Part shown: positions 13,765 to 25,290 of the stretch, one piece after another
Position numbering within the stretch: the first letter of the stretch is position 1
Layout: every line of letters starts with the position of its first letter
Assembly: GCA_004794655.1 (NCBI GenBank)
Contig: SMMW01000087.1
Span: 2,836,001 to 2,900,000 of the forward strand
Direction of reading: 5' to 3'
Length of the DNA: 64,000 nt
Origin: Marisa cornuarietis
Taxonomy: Eukaryota; Mollusca; Gastropoda; Architaenioglossa; Ampullariidae
The notes under the pieces: model-generated
Told to the model about the DNA's origin: nothing
The model's input: only the letters and a program-made list of their open reading frames with translations
Database searches by the model: none
Position numbers and translations under genes: made by a program

Positions 13765-16336
13765 GACCTACATGGCGCCATTCGCAGTTGAGGAAAATGT
13801 AAACAAACTAAAAAATGCGGTATTGAATAATCACTGTATACCATTACCTGTAGTACATACTGTTCTACTGTAATAATTTCGTAACCACCTCCACTGAATC
13901 CTGCTTTATTCAGGATACTTGTCAGCGTGAGTGGGTACTTTTTAGCAGCTGAAACATGTGGTCGCTAAAGAACCTGGGGAAGACTGTTTTTAAACCCGTT
14001 TTGTAAACATAAAAGTTATGCATTTACTACCTGTATGTATGAGCTCATTGACCTCGGCGACAGTTTGTTGTAAACATAAATACTGTATGTGTACACTCAT
14101 TTACCTGGGTGACAGTTTGTTGTCCTAATACTTCTTTTTCCAATGTACCACCAGGCTGATGAAGGAATTGTAGAGCCCACTCTTACAGAGACAGCGGACA
14201 GGCCGCCTTCAGCGGCAAAGTATCGTGAACCCGGGGAACCTGAAGATGAGGCAGGTGAGCTACAGCGGGTACAGAAAATGTTGGGGAGGGATTCAGTGAA
14301 CTTCTGAAGGTCTTGAAATATGTTTTTAATTGAATGATAATTGTGTTAATCACTGAAACTCTGGACCGTTAATCTGTAATGATTACAATGCTATTTTTGT
14401 TAAACTAATGTATCCTGTTCATCATCATTAAACCTTGACTGTGAGCTTTATACTATACTTGTCTTTGTCCTTGGATTCAGGCCAAGAAGTAGAACAGTCA
14501 AAAGAAGAGCCAGATTCAGACTCAGACAAGAAGAAATCAGGGTCTGAAGAAGAAGAAGGCTCTGATTCAAAGTCAGAGAAAAAGGACAAGAAGAAGAAAA
14601 AAAAGTCAAAAGAAAAGTCAAAATCGGAGGAAAAATCAAAAGAAGGATCCGATTCGGAATCCGAGAAAACGGAGAAGAAGAAATCAGGGTCTGAAGAAGA
14701 AGACGGGTCTGATTCAAAATCGGAGAAAAAAGAGAAAAAGAAGAGGAAGAAGTCAAAAGAAAAGTCTGAAACCGAGGAAAAAGAAGATTCAAAGGAAGGA
14801 TCCGATTCAGAATCAGAGAAAAAGGAGAAGAAGAAGAAGTCAAAAGAAAAGTCAGAATCTGAAGAAAAGTCGGAGAAAGGACTTGATTCTGAATCAGAGG
14901 AAAAGGAGGAAAAGAAGAAAAAGAAGAAAAAGTCGAAAGAAAAGTCAGAATCTGAGGAAAAGAAAGAGTCGGAGGAAGGGTCCGATCGTGACTCTGAGAA
15001 AAAGGAGAAAAAGAAAGATAAGAAAAGCAAGTCAAAATCTAAGGACAAGCAGAAGTCAGAATCCAAATCAGACTCCGAGTCAGAGGACCAAGAAAAGCAG
15101 AAATCCACAGAGAAGCTAAACTCCCAGGTGACAGAAGGGACAGGAGCGACACCGGCGACAACTGGGGGCGATAATGGCGCTCCTCTCAACCTCACGGCGG
15201 AGGAGACCGAAAGTAAGTATCCCGCTTTACACGGGCAGCTGCAAACCCCATGACACCACGAGAGACCAGAGATAAGTTGATGCAACACCTTTTATTAGTC
15301 GACTGTTCATGGCGTGTCAAGGTGCATTCTCGATATTTGGATGTTTGGTCTTTTTTTATTTTTGGATCTCGAGAAAGGAAAGGAGGCTAATCTCACGATC
15401 TTTAAAATTACTGAACTCGCCCCCGTCTTTTGAGAAAAAAAAATGTCGCTGTCTCGAAGAACTTTAAATTGGTCAGCTCTGGGCAAATGTAATTCTGCCT
15501 GCCGTGTGTATTTGCCGCCCCTCTCCTAATCTCCATTATACTAATAATGTGTTGTTTCTATAGCTTTTGTCGTGGCATCACCTGCTTGTCTATATCACAG
15601 CTTTTCAGGCACTGTTCGACATGTACGCTGAAGAAGATCAGAAGATCAGCAGGAATGGCATCAAGCTCTTCTTCCGGTACATGGGCGAGTGCGTTACCGA
15701 CGAAGACGTCTGTCAGTGGCTGCGAGAGGTCGACAAGGATCGTGAGTGCTAGCTTTCTCGTGCAGTCTGGCTGTGAGTCATGTGGTCTGACCGTCGTCAT
15801 CCATATATTACATATAAATGATGCTGCATGAACCCCAAACTGTCCATCTTATCCATATCTTGATTTTATTCTAGAAATTAATCAGGCAAGATCGTGCTCG
15901 TATCGCCAGTTTTCCGCGGCGCGTAATGCAAATGATTCATAAGCAGCCAACGATCGAGTGGATGTGGTTGAGTGAATAATACAAAGTTGACTGTACGCCA
16001 CTGTTAATGTTTTGCGAACAGTTGAGGTTGTTGGCTATGTAGCTGTAGTGGCTGGCGATGTGCTGTGCTCCCGGCCTCTGCTGATTGGCGCAGTCTCAAG
16101 ATATGTACATGTTTTTCATTTCTGATAGGCGATGGTATGTTTCAGACGACGGCAGGTTTGACTTTAGCGAGTTCTGTCGCCTGTACAGCGCTAAGAGGGA
16201 GCCAGAAGACAAGCGGCGGGAGGAGCTGTTACTGTGTGTCAATACAGTCTTCCCCACCGACGGCACTGCCAACGACATGCTGGACCTTCGTAAAGTGAGA
16301 ATACAGATCTCGCTATTCTGGCCTTCTTCAAGTCAG

Positions 16337-16427
<91 letters not shown>

Positions 16428-17465
16428 TCTCTCTCTTCTGACATTGGTCAACCGAAGACTTACAGATTTCTTTCTCAACCCCCTCCCCCCGGACCTATAG
16501 CTGCGCTGCAGGGCGGTCCGGTGGCGCAACGGTTAGCGTCTGTCACTAATACAGTGAAGGTTGGCTGTCCTGGATTCAGTTCTCGTCTCGGGCACGCTGC
16601 TCTTTCTCTGCATATGGCATCTGTTTACAGGCCTGCTGCCTTGCCGTGATAAAGCCTTAGTTGCTGGCTCGGCGTAAAACACCAATTCCCCCACCACACC
16701 ACTCCTAGTTGTGCTGCAGTCTGTCAGCTCTGCTGGATGCCGATGCCCATATCGGGCCTACATGCGTCTCCCACTGTTTGACAGGCTGATTAATAAATCA
16801 CTTTTAATTTGCTGTAAGAAATCACTAAAGGTTGATAACGTTCCCGTTCGATGTTGATAGGTGAAGGTCATCATGAAGCGGGTGAACATGGGCCTACAGA
16901 GAGAGAATACCCTTAACCTGTCCAACCAGGAAATCGATGATGTTATCGAGCGTTTTGACAAGCACAAAGGCAACCAGATTTCTCGACGTGGTAAAGATTT
17001 TATACTTTATATAATATTTTTATCAACGCTGATTTGTATTCAAAAACACAACCGATATAATATGTATGTAGCGCGGACAATTACAGCTGACCTCAGTTCA
17101 TATAATAAACAATTATTTGAATCGTTAACATTTCATGAATGACACAAACATTGGATATAGTGAGCGAAAGCAACATTTTACCTTTTTTACATATCTGACT
17201 TAAAATGTATATGCACTGTCAGACTTGACAAAAGGATATCAGATAACAGCTGACTGCAAGGGGAGGCAAGAGCTGGGAGCTGTAAAAATAAGAGGCTTTA
17301 CTCTTAAATCAGTACTAAATTCTCTATTGTCTTAGATTACACTTCCAGCAATACCTTTAGGATGTTAGAATATAGTTATTTAAGGTTATATCATCACACT
17401 GAAAGTTTGTTTTAATACTTTCAGAGTTTGTCGACTTTCTGATCAACACAAGCAATGGAGAGTGA
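9345..17465 (+). CDS. Calmodulin-like EF-hand protein with Ser/Glu/Lys-rich N-terminal region (complete, 431 aa)
   Basis: Seven exons with matching frames: 9345-9347 (ATG only, then GTGAGT), 14155-14254, 14481-15212, 15601-15741, 16146-16294, 16861-16990, 17425-17465 (TGA 17463-17465). They total 1296 nt. The protein starts MADEGIVEP. Residues about 36-275 are repeats of SDSESEKKEKKKKSKEK type, highly charged and probably disordered. Residues 279-431 form a four-EF-hand core like calmodulin or troponin C. EF2 is canonical (DKDHDGRFDFSE, 323-334). EF4 (DKHKGNQISRRE, 408-419) keeps D1 and E12 but has H and G at positions 3 and 5. EF1 and EF3 look degenerate, so perhaps one or two sites bind calcium. 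The intron directly after ATG and the MAD start match calmodulin genes. No signal peptide or membrane segment is seen. The precise family is not recognised; exon 1 is the least certain. Confidence 0.85.
9433..9488. repeat. (GT)n/(GC) microsatellite
   Basis: GT dinucleotides grading into GTGCGCGCG, in intron 1 of the EF-hand gene. A related tract lies at 10690-10758. Confidence 0.8.
9880..10095. repeat. Degenerate intronic tandem repeat (GGAACAGT...TTTGGCTGA)
   Basis: About four to five diverged copies of a unit of about 50 bp containing GATGGAACAGTTGGTC and TTTGGCTGACAG, in intron 1 of the EF-hand gene. Confidence 0.5.
13688..13765. repeat. Compound (CAA)n(CA)n(CT)n(CA)n microsatellite
   Basis: CAA triplets followed by CA and CT dinucleotide runs, in intron 1 of the EF-hand gene. 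Confidence 0.85.
14490..15115 (+). repeat. Coding polypurine tract (GAA/AAG/TCA codon repeats)
   Basis: A stretch of about 620 bp in which the coding strand is overwhelmingly A and G, made of degenerate repeats encoding the S/E/K-rich region. The opposite strand is correspondingly pyrimidine-rich and shows a long Ser/Phe/Asp ORF that is a composition artefact. Confidence 0.8.
16338..16425. repeat. (CA)n microsatellite, about 44 copies
   Basis: Uninterrupted CA dinucleotides in intron 5 of the EF-hand gene, about 44 bp after the exon ending at 16294. Confidence 0.95.
16512..16706 (+). mobile_element. tRNA-derived SINE, copy A
   Basis: Pol III-type head: GGTGGCGCAACGGTTAGCG (A-box-like), then GGATTCAGTTCTCG (B-box position), then CATCTGTTTACAGG and a tail with GGCGTAAAACACCAATTCCC. 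The copy at 62953-63166 on the other strand shares head, body and tail block by block, which makes this a dispersed family rather than a tRNA gene. Lies in intron 5 of the EF-hand gene. Confidence 0.85.
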
Positions 17466-19910
17466 GATGATTTTTATATAACCATCGTGCACTAATCCAA
17501 GCTGGGGCTTCACAACAGCATCCATATCACGTGTTCTCATTTACACTTCCTCATAAACCAATGGGAAAATGTCATAACAAATTCTTATTAGCAAAACTAA
17601 CGTTTTGCAGGCAATATTTGAAAAAGGCTTGAATCAGGGAAAAATTGCTTCTTTCTGCTCTCATTATTTCCGTTTACTTTCAGTGGTGTGTGACATTCAG
17701 TTATACATTGATAAAGCAGCTTACAGTAGTTTCTTTTTGCATATGGAAATGGAGGTTATTATTTCCATGGTATTTTTTACACCAGAAATCCCCAGAAAAG
17801 TTTAGCTCAAAATTGCGAAAATATTGAGAATATTTTGTGATGTATTTAGTCCAAAACTTTGTTACTGAGCCGCAGTGTGCATGTCTGTGTGCGTGAACAT
17901 GAGCCAGGTTCTGACATACCTTCGCATCAATCTGTGTGAATGTTTGTTATGTGTGGGCAAAGGTCTCAGGCAAACTCTGCATTAGCTGTTCTACCATTAC
18001 CTTTTAAAGAGAGCGAGGCCTTTCATTTATAAATTGCCATACTTGGTATCATCAACTTTACAGACAATCTTAATGTACAGTAATTACTTCATGTCTCGCC
18101 TGTAGACATTTCTTTTAACTCCTTAAAATTGTTAAAAAGTTAAAAGTTTGTAAAGCTGTAACCTGGAATCATAACTCATGTTTTTGCCAATGCAGTTTGT
18201 AATTATTTTTAAATACCTAATTGTGCTTGTATCAAATGCCAGTATTGAAAGCAGATTCTGTGATATTTTCACCCATACCCTGCACTACTGTTATAGATTA
18301 TATAAATGCTGCTTCATGTGGGTTTATATGTATACAAGTATGCTTTTAAGAGTGCAGACATCATACTTGAGTGGTGTGCATTAATCATAAAATTTATTAA
18401 AAATTTTTTAATTTATACTGAGAGAAATATTTTCTAAGTACATAAACTTTCTTGCAATAAAAAATCTGCAAATATTTCAGATACTTGTTTGATGGTGTCA
18501 CAAATTTTTTTTACTTCACTAATGGGAAACTATTGATTAGATCTGTAGAGAGAGTACAGATCTCTGCATTGATCATAATTTCCAGGATACAATAATCATA
18601 ATTCCCAAGAAACAATCATGGCAACAAATATGCAAGTCCCAGTGAAAAGTATAGTATTCAAATTTCATTTCTTAAGCAAATACTGTGAACGGCTTATGAT
18701 AAACTGGCTTTCGGACCTAACATGAAAATGAAAAAGATTTCAAACACTTACTCCTCATTAGGCAAATATATGTACTTTCCCATAAAAGCAAAAGAAAGAG
18801 TTTGGTCACTGTGTTCCATGACAGATGAACCAGCTGTGGCTCTGCCCCAAGGACTACTACACTATCAGATTTTAACCCTGGTGTACAAATGTAAAAGCAC
18901 TGTTTGCAAATGTATTTTATCTGCCACAAGTAATTCAGATGTTACACAATCCAGTCTATGGATTTCTACTTCTCAGAAAAAAATGGACACTGCACTGCAT
19001 TGTATAAAACGTATTAATTAGTGTCGACCAGTCTTTTATCTCACTGAAACAATTTTTAGCCAAATAGCTGCATCAGATTTTTTAATTTACTTTAGTGACA
19101 ACTAGGCTTATTTTTTTCTTTTTTTTTAAGAAAAGGCATAAACTTATCGTTAGATGATCTAATTAATGTTATCAGAAAAGTGCCAGCCTTAATTATGCTT
19201 TACATAAATCCATTTCTCTCCCCTTCATCTTTTGCAAGGGTAGAAGTGAAACCAATCGAGTTAGACAAACAACTAACCATGGCGCCGCTCTTAAGAGGTT
19301 GTACTGAGAAATCTGTGCTTTACAATTGTTATTGGCATAATTGATTGACAAGGCGCCAGTAGCGTGCACCTTGTTTGTAACAAGAAATTAAGATTTCTGT
19401 ACATTATGCTTGCTGTGTGTTCTGCTTCAAATGCTGCCCTCTTTTCTGATTCATAGCCCAGAAATTTTAGGGTATATACAACACTAAGCATATTAGTCTG
19501 AGGAAATGAAACGAGAACATTAGTAGCTGTGATAATGTTTTTTTATACTTTGTTTTAAACAGTGTATCGCTGTATAATTTAAATCTAAATAACATCATAC
19601 TGAACAAAATTTCTGAACGGTTTTGAATGTTTTTTCATAATCTCGTAACCCTTAAAGAGCACAAAATTCTTTGAAGAACTTTTTAATGATTCCTCATGAA
19701 CATTAAGTAGATGTAGACATGCACTGATCTAACAGTTCTGCTTCACCAGGAATCAACTTTATGAGACAGCGAACATATTCCTCATTCTTTCCAGTGCCAT
19801 TGCTGTTCAAATGTTGCATGATATTGATATTTAAGCAAGGCTGTGTACTATCCAGCAACAATTGTGTACAGCAGCTCTTTTTCAATAATAAAGATGTACC
19901 TTTTTGCAGT
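17466..19910 (+). other. Putative 3' UTR / downstream region of the EF-hand gene
   Basis: AT-rich, no coding signature. AATAAA occurs at 18456-18461 and 19887-19892. The second would place the 3' end about 110 bp from the poly(A) signal of the convergent hydrolase gene. Confidence 0.4.
19887..19892 (+). terminator. Candidate poly(A) signal, EF-hand gene
   Basis: AATAAA on the plus strand; convergent with the minus-strand signal at 20021-20026. Confidence 0.35.
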
Positions 19911-20020
19911 CTGCACTAGTATATACTTGTGTGCATGAGTATCTGTGCATCCCAAAGAATCAACTGGAAAAACATTTAACAGAAAACGCTTTCACTCACA
20001 GACTGAAAATTTCAGGTACT

Positions 20021-20026
20021 TTTATT
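20021..20026 (-). terminator. Candidate poly(A) signal, dienelactone hydrolase gene 1
   Basis: TTTATT on the plus strand reads AATAAA on the minus strand, about 630 bp downstream of the exon 3b stop. Confidence 0.45.
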
Positions 20027-20657
20027 GTTTGCAAATCAAACACTGAAACAGAAGACCACACCTGCAAATTTTACAATTTGTAACAGTGAAAAATGGAACA
20101 ATATTTGCATTTCTGCATACATGAGCTGTTTATTATTTTTAAGGCATTGATTTCAAAACGGCCTACTAAGTCGGCAAGAGCTATATATTCGATTTCTGTG
20201 ATGTTCTTGGACAATATTAAGGTTTGATGTCTGTGAATGTCAATATTTGATGGCTGGTGTTGAGGTAAATGGGGATGTTTTGCTCAGATTGGTGAACTGG
20301 TATCTTGCAGTATCTCTCAAAAGATAAACAACTATACTCTGCTTACCCTAGAAGAAACATTATAGACTTTGAACACAAGTTCATGCTGATTAAGGTAGGA
20401 TAAAATAACTCATAATTAGCATACAGCATTTTTTAAAGCATTTAAAACAGTCTGATTATTCTGACAATCAGGTGGCAAACACTGACTTTCAGAACATACA
20501 CTGCTACACAACATGAACCGGAATAAGGCATTTCAGTCCAAAACATTTCAGACAAAATCTTTAAGATAATCTGAGAATATTTTGTTGTATGAAGTCTTGA
20601 AAAGGAATCAGTTACAAAAATGTGCAGAGAACTGAAATGGTGACATTATCACCAACT

Positions 20658-20843
20658 TCACAGATTGGACTTGAAAAAGTGATACATGCGCTCAAAGCTG
20701 AGCTTGCATGCCTCCTCATTGAAGTTGGGAGAGGTGCGATTGGTGAAGGCATGGGCTGCATGGTACACATAGAACTCATGCTTTACTTTTGCAAGTTTCT
20801 TCTTGAGAGCTTTCTGGGCTGTGGGATCTGAGAAACCAACTGC
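20658..20843 (-). CDS. Alternative terminal exon 3b of dienelactone hydrolase gene 1
   Basis: Begins after a strong acceptor (long T/C tract then CTAG) and encodes AVGFSDP...AAHAFTN...FFKSNL-stop. It has the same 186-nt length and phase as exon 3a and ends with the same FFKSNL. By my count 46 of 61 residues are identical to 3a. The catalytic His is kept. Using it requires skipping exon 3a; otherwise it lies in the 3' UTR of the 3a transcript. Confidence 0.85.
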   Translation of the reverse strand, partial: AVGFSDPTAQKALKKKLAKVKHEFYVYHAAHAFTNRTSPNFNEEACKLSFERMYHFFKSNL

Positions 20844-22630
20844 CTAGAAAGAAAGAAAAAAAATAACAGGAATCAAATTATTTAATTATTTTTAACCCAA
20901 CAGGATGACTTCACAAACTTCACAGGTTGGACTTGAAGAACTGATACATTCGCTGAAAGCTGAGTTTGCAAGCTGCCTCCTTGTAATTAGGAGACTTTGT
21001 GTTAGTAAAGGCATGAGCAGCAGGGTACACAAAGAACTCATGCTTCACACTGGCAAGCTTCTTCTTCAAGACTTCCTGGGCTGCAGGATCTGAGAAACCA
21101 GCCACCTGCAGGTAAAAAAGGGTAAATTGGTAACAAAGGGAAAAGAAAGCATTCTCAAAGTGTTTGCATTTTCTTTATTGTGGTTTCAACAAATTATTTT
21201 TTCTTTCCGCAATAAACTGAGCAGGAGTAGAGGAAACTTTAAAATGGAATGCAATCATTTCCACCTTTATTAAACAATATAGATTTGCTTATAATTCTGT
21301 AATGTATGGTTTTATAGGGAGCAAATTATTACAGGTTTAAAAATCTTCCTTATTTATGATCACTATTTCTAATGCCAAGTCCCATGCCTGTTTGCCATGT
21401 TCAGATAGTCAACTCAGGAATGGAACAAAATGACAAGAGAGTATGTTCGTCACACACTAATGACATGACAGCAGTTGATTTCAAGTATGTCAGTTATCCA
21501 CAGTTGATTTAAAGTATGTCAGTTATCCACAGTTGCTTTAAAGTATGTCAATTATCAGCCCATAGCCTTTACTTGCTGTTAACAAGCTAAAATATTATTT
21601 TATAATATTTTTAATTTGTATCTAAATGTGTACATGCCTTTTATAAATGCTCATTTTAATAGACGTGTGCTTAAAATACTGTTACTAAAAAACATGCAAT
21701 ACACTGCGAAAGACTACAATTTGTCAAAGAAACATTTTAAAAGCATCTTGTGTGGCACAACAGAAGTGGGATGTGTCTGGTCTTTCATGCCTAAATTTAG
21801 AGGAGATTAAAAAAGGGACGGTGCATTAAAATGTGTCTGAAATCTGAAGGGGGTAACACCCATTTACCTGGTCTTGGTCACCAAAGTGACACTGTAGGGG
21901 GATTTTGATGGTGCTCACGTCACAGAGGTCTGGACTTGGAATACCATAAAATGGGGCTGCAGCATCCACTTCAGGCACAAGAGCTGCAGCAGCAAAACTG
22001 AGGGCACCTCCCATGCAGAAGCCTGTTACCCCCACCTTGCTGCAACCCTTTTCTTTCAAGAACCTGGCACATGCAGCGATGTCTTTGACTGCACCTGACC
22101 AGTTTAAGTTGCTCATGAGGTGTCCTGCTTCTTCATTGTCTGTAGCAACCTGTAGACAATATGGCATACAGCTCAGTGCAGTCTCAAGGGGGTATGAGAA
22201 ATAAAAGTTGTGTACTATTTCTGTCCCTTAGTGCTTCCTCTTCTTGTTATAATTTAAAAATACCTTGCTCTTTACAACTGCATTTCTGCTGCCTTTTATA
22301 TTTATCAATATTCTCTTATACTCCTCTTTGAAATCTCTTTCCTTATCCTGTACAATATACACTGTCCAGCATGCAAAGTCCAAAATGGTGACACCATCTC
22401 TCACAGTAAGACATGTCTCCAAGCCTCACCTTTCCACGGTATAGGTCTGGCACTATGGTGACAAAAGAGCCCTCCTCTGAGATCTGCTTGGCCTCATCTT
22501 GAATCTGCTGGTTCATACCCCACCACTCCTGCACTACCACTACTCCCTTTTTGGTCACCTCTGGATCACCAAACAGCACAGCTGGCAACGGACCCAACTG
22601 GTTTTCTGATGGAATCTCCACTCGACTCAT
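20658..22630 (-). CDS. Dienelactone hydrolase family protein 1, with duplicated terminal exon (222 aa)
   Basis: Minus-strand exons: 22430-22630 (ATG at 22630, 67 codons), 21868-22149 (94 codons), then either 3a 20920-21105 or 3b 20658-20843, each 61 codons plus TGA. All junctions are phase 0 with GTGAGG or GTAAAT donors and pyrimidine-CAG/TAG acceptors. The protein is an alpha/beta hydrolase of the dienelactone hydrolase family. It has VVVVQEWWGMN and PDLYRGK near the N-terminus, the nucleophile elbow GFCMGG (Cys112), HFGDQDQ (Asp160) and AAHAFTN (His192), which together give the Cys-Asp-His triad. It resembles bacterial-type members (COG0412) more than human CMBL. The natural substrate is unknown. 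No signal peptide is seen, so it is probably cytosolic. Its paralogue lies 3.8 kb upstream on the same strand. Confidence 0.9.
20920..21105 (-). CDS. Alternative terminal exon 3a of dienelactone hydrolase gene 1
   Basis: Begins after an ACCTGCAG acceptor; encodes VAGFSDP...AAHAFTN...FFKSNL-stop. Only 76 bp separate its stop from the start of exon 3b. No obvious donor lies between them, so the two exons look mutually exclusive rather than consecutive. Confidence 0.85.
   Translation of the reverse strand: MAGFSDPAAQEVLKKKLASVKHEFFVYPAAHAFTNTKSPNYKEAACKLSFQRMYQFFKSNL
21472..21560. repeat. Short tandem repeat (about 32 bp x 3)
   Basis: Three copies of TAAAGTATGTCAGTTATC with CACAGTTG spacers, in intron 2 of hydrolase gene 1. 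Confidence 0.7.
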
Positions 22631-24500
22631 TCTCTCTTCTGTTCACAAGAATAAGTGCTTTGACTTGCGACTTAAAAGTTACATTTTAAAAATAATTTGT
22701 TTTATATTACTAGCTTATATCATATTCCCTCCATGGCAAGACTTTTCAATTTTTCTAACATTTTCTCAAATAATTATGAATCAAATTGATCTAAAGTGGA
22801 GGAGGGAAAACAAGCAGTTAATGCTGGTTTTCCAAAGGTTAACAGCTACTGAAGTATTGTCCCATGGAGTTACTGAATATGCAACAAATAAATTGTCGTA
22901 AAGTCTATGTGGGTTTTCTTGCTTCCTGACCTCTTTTTATGTTTGTATATGATTGTTTCTCACTTATTAATGATTTGCTAGCTGCTGACAAAGGGTCAGG
23001 TGTTGTTGGCAGGAAATATCAATAATAAACCTCGAGCATTCAATCATATAAAAGAAATGGCAAAGAATTGCATCAATTTAAGTTTCAAAAAAGGACACAC
23101 TTTTCCTATTTCTTTAAAGAAACTATAGATATTAAAAAAGAGTCTGGTTTTAAGAATGGTATTTGCTACACATGTATGATACATAATGTACATATTAATT
23201 ATTCATGGGAGAGCAAGAGAGAGGTGGTGGAAAGATATCTACAAAATATTGCATTATCACGATCACAAGCTTGGCCTTGAACAGAATGGGTCAGGGTTAA
23301 AATACAACTGGGATATGTACACTATTTCGTAAACATCTGTAATTAAGCCAATTAAGCAGGTGCCAATAGTAATATCATTATACATTACATGGGATATAAG
23401 TAGTACACCAAGTCCATGATCGCACGAACATAACAACGTATTGTTATATATCTAAATGACGCCAGTGCGCACATACTTAGCAACACACACCGCACATGCA
23501 CCTACTGCTTGGCAACTACACCATGCGATCATTCAGTGCTCACCGCCAGAATGTTAGAGTAACTGACATCTGACACCATTAATAACAACACTGAAAGAGC
23601 AAAGGTAATGCGACGCAAAGTAGTACATTTAAACGCTAAAATCTCACCTCGTGATTAAATCAAATTAATTGTAAACGGACGCAACTGCGAAGCCGGCTCA
23701 CTAACCTTGCGCAAGGGAGGTAAGCATAAACATAGAAACGTTCTAGAAGATTGCCGTCCTTGGCCTGACCTAAGATCTGTCTATTAATAGATTATGGCCT
23801 ACATTTCTCATAGAGTATACTCAGTATAGTCTACATTTCAAGGCCTACTGCGTATTGTGTAGGCACTGTGTGTGCGTGTACGGTACAAAGTGATAGCTAA
23901 CCCAAGCCAGACCTCTTGCAGAGATCCGAATAATTAGAACAGTCAGCAGACAGGATAAAGTTGGAATGTATGCGTTGGTTGAGTATGAATATCACACGTC
24001 GAACAGTTTAGTTGAAGATGATCGTTACTGGGTTATCATGCAGTTCTTGAAGTCACACCACTCAGTATTACCTGTGCTGCATTACTGTATGCATGCATAC
24101 ACCTGTCTAGTGGAGGGTCAGAATTAGGTGTCGAAGAGATAACAAGAGGATGGTAACTATATAGCTAACGCACTAAGTTCAACATCATATATAGTTGAAA
24201 AAAAAGCACCATGACCCAAAGCTATCTGGAACACAAGCTATTCTTACCTAAAGGAATTTATCATATCATATGTTGTATTTGACGCTGTTTTATATATATA
24301 TATATATGTTGGTAGTGATATTTGGATTCACTGTGTCATATCGATATAAGAATACAGCTGATCGTAAATTTCTGTACCATATAAGAAATAACGTGTATAA
24401 CAACAGACTTGTACGTATCACTGAACAGCTTAATTGCAGATGAATTTTCTCAGTTAGCTACTCTAACGACGCAATGTCAATCAGAATAACGCTTCCTGGG

Positions 24501-24720
24501 GGCCCAGCATAGTGTAGACTCGCTTGTCACCACTACAGTGAACGGTTCGAATCTCGTCTCGGGACACTCTCGATCTGTGTGTGACACCTGTTTGCAGGGC
24601 TGAGCATCGTGATCGGGGTTTTTCTTCGGGTACTCCCCCCCCCTAGCTCCCATAAGTGCGAAATCACCTCAAGGTGGAAGCACTGTCCTACTAAATCACC
24701 TCACCCCCAAACACCTCACA
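24501..24720 (+). mobile_element. tRNA-derived SINE, copy B
   Basis: GGCCCAGCATAGTGTAGAC head, then ACGGTTCGAATCTCGTCTCG (B box), GTGTGACACCTGTTTGCAGG and a GGGTACTCCCCCCC tail. It shares the order head / TCTCGTCTCGGG / TGACACC / GGGTACTCC with the SINE at 63167-63325. Confidence 0.75.
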
Positions 24721-25173
24721 CGGGAAAGATGATGACTATGTCAACCGAGTCGGCGAAATGAAACTACAGGATACCTCTGTGTAAGAAAGTTTCGGGGATA
24801 CAAGTCTGTGGTATAACATAGAAGTTTGTTTACTGTCACGTACATCACTCCTTGAGACAACGTCAGTGCAACTTTGTAGCTCAGTCTGTCTAAAATACTA
24901 TACTATTCGATTTCTGTTTTATCTAGGGAAATCAAGGTGGAACCAATAGAAAAATAATCGAAATATTACAAAACTAATGTACTGTACTTGGACGAAAAAA
25001 TGTGCATCATACAAGCAGCGTTCACCAGGGAAAATGTTATGGTAGTCCGATATGTCATTTCACGATGCGGTGTTTTCAAATCAAATATTCAATTTTGCAA
25101 AGGACCCATGACATAATTTTGGGAATTGATAATGGAAATCTTTATGCATTTGTTTCAGAAATAAAAGCATGTA

Positions 25174-25290
25174 CAGTGGCGTAGGAAGATGCTTTGGGAG
25201 GTTGGGGGCATACTCCTTGTCTCCTCAGTATTTTTTCTGAGGGGGCGCTGCTCCCCCTTGGCACCATTCCCCCTGGTTCCTACGTCACTG
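25174..25290. mobile_element. Small inverted-repeat element (MITE-like, possibly hAT-derived)
   Basis: Starts CAGTGGCGTAGGAA and ends TTCCTACGTCACTG, 14-bp terminal inverted repeats with one mismatch. A nested GGGGGCGCTGCTCCCCC palindrome lies inside. CAGTG-starting ends are typical of hAT elements. No convincing 8-bp target duplication was seen, so the superfamily is uncertain. Confidence 0.6.

Noticed and set aside
14428..15288. 286-codon Ser/Asp/Phe-rich ORF on the minus strand
   Set aside because: Mirror of the S/E/K-rich coding exon. Spliced frame continuity and EF-hand exons prove the plus strand is coding.
16512..16600. Possible tRNA gene (A- and B-box-like sequences)
   Set aside because: No cloverleaf-consistent 3' acceptor stem, and a long shared body is also present at 62953-63166; it is a SINE head.
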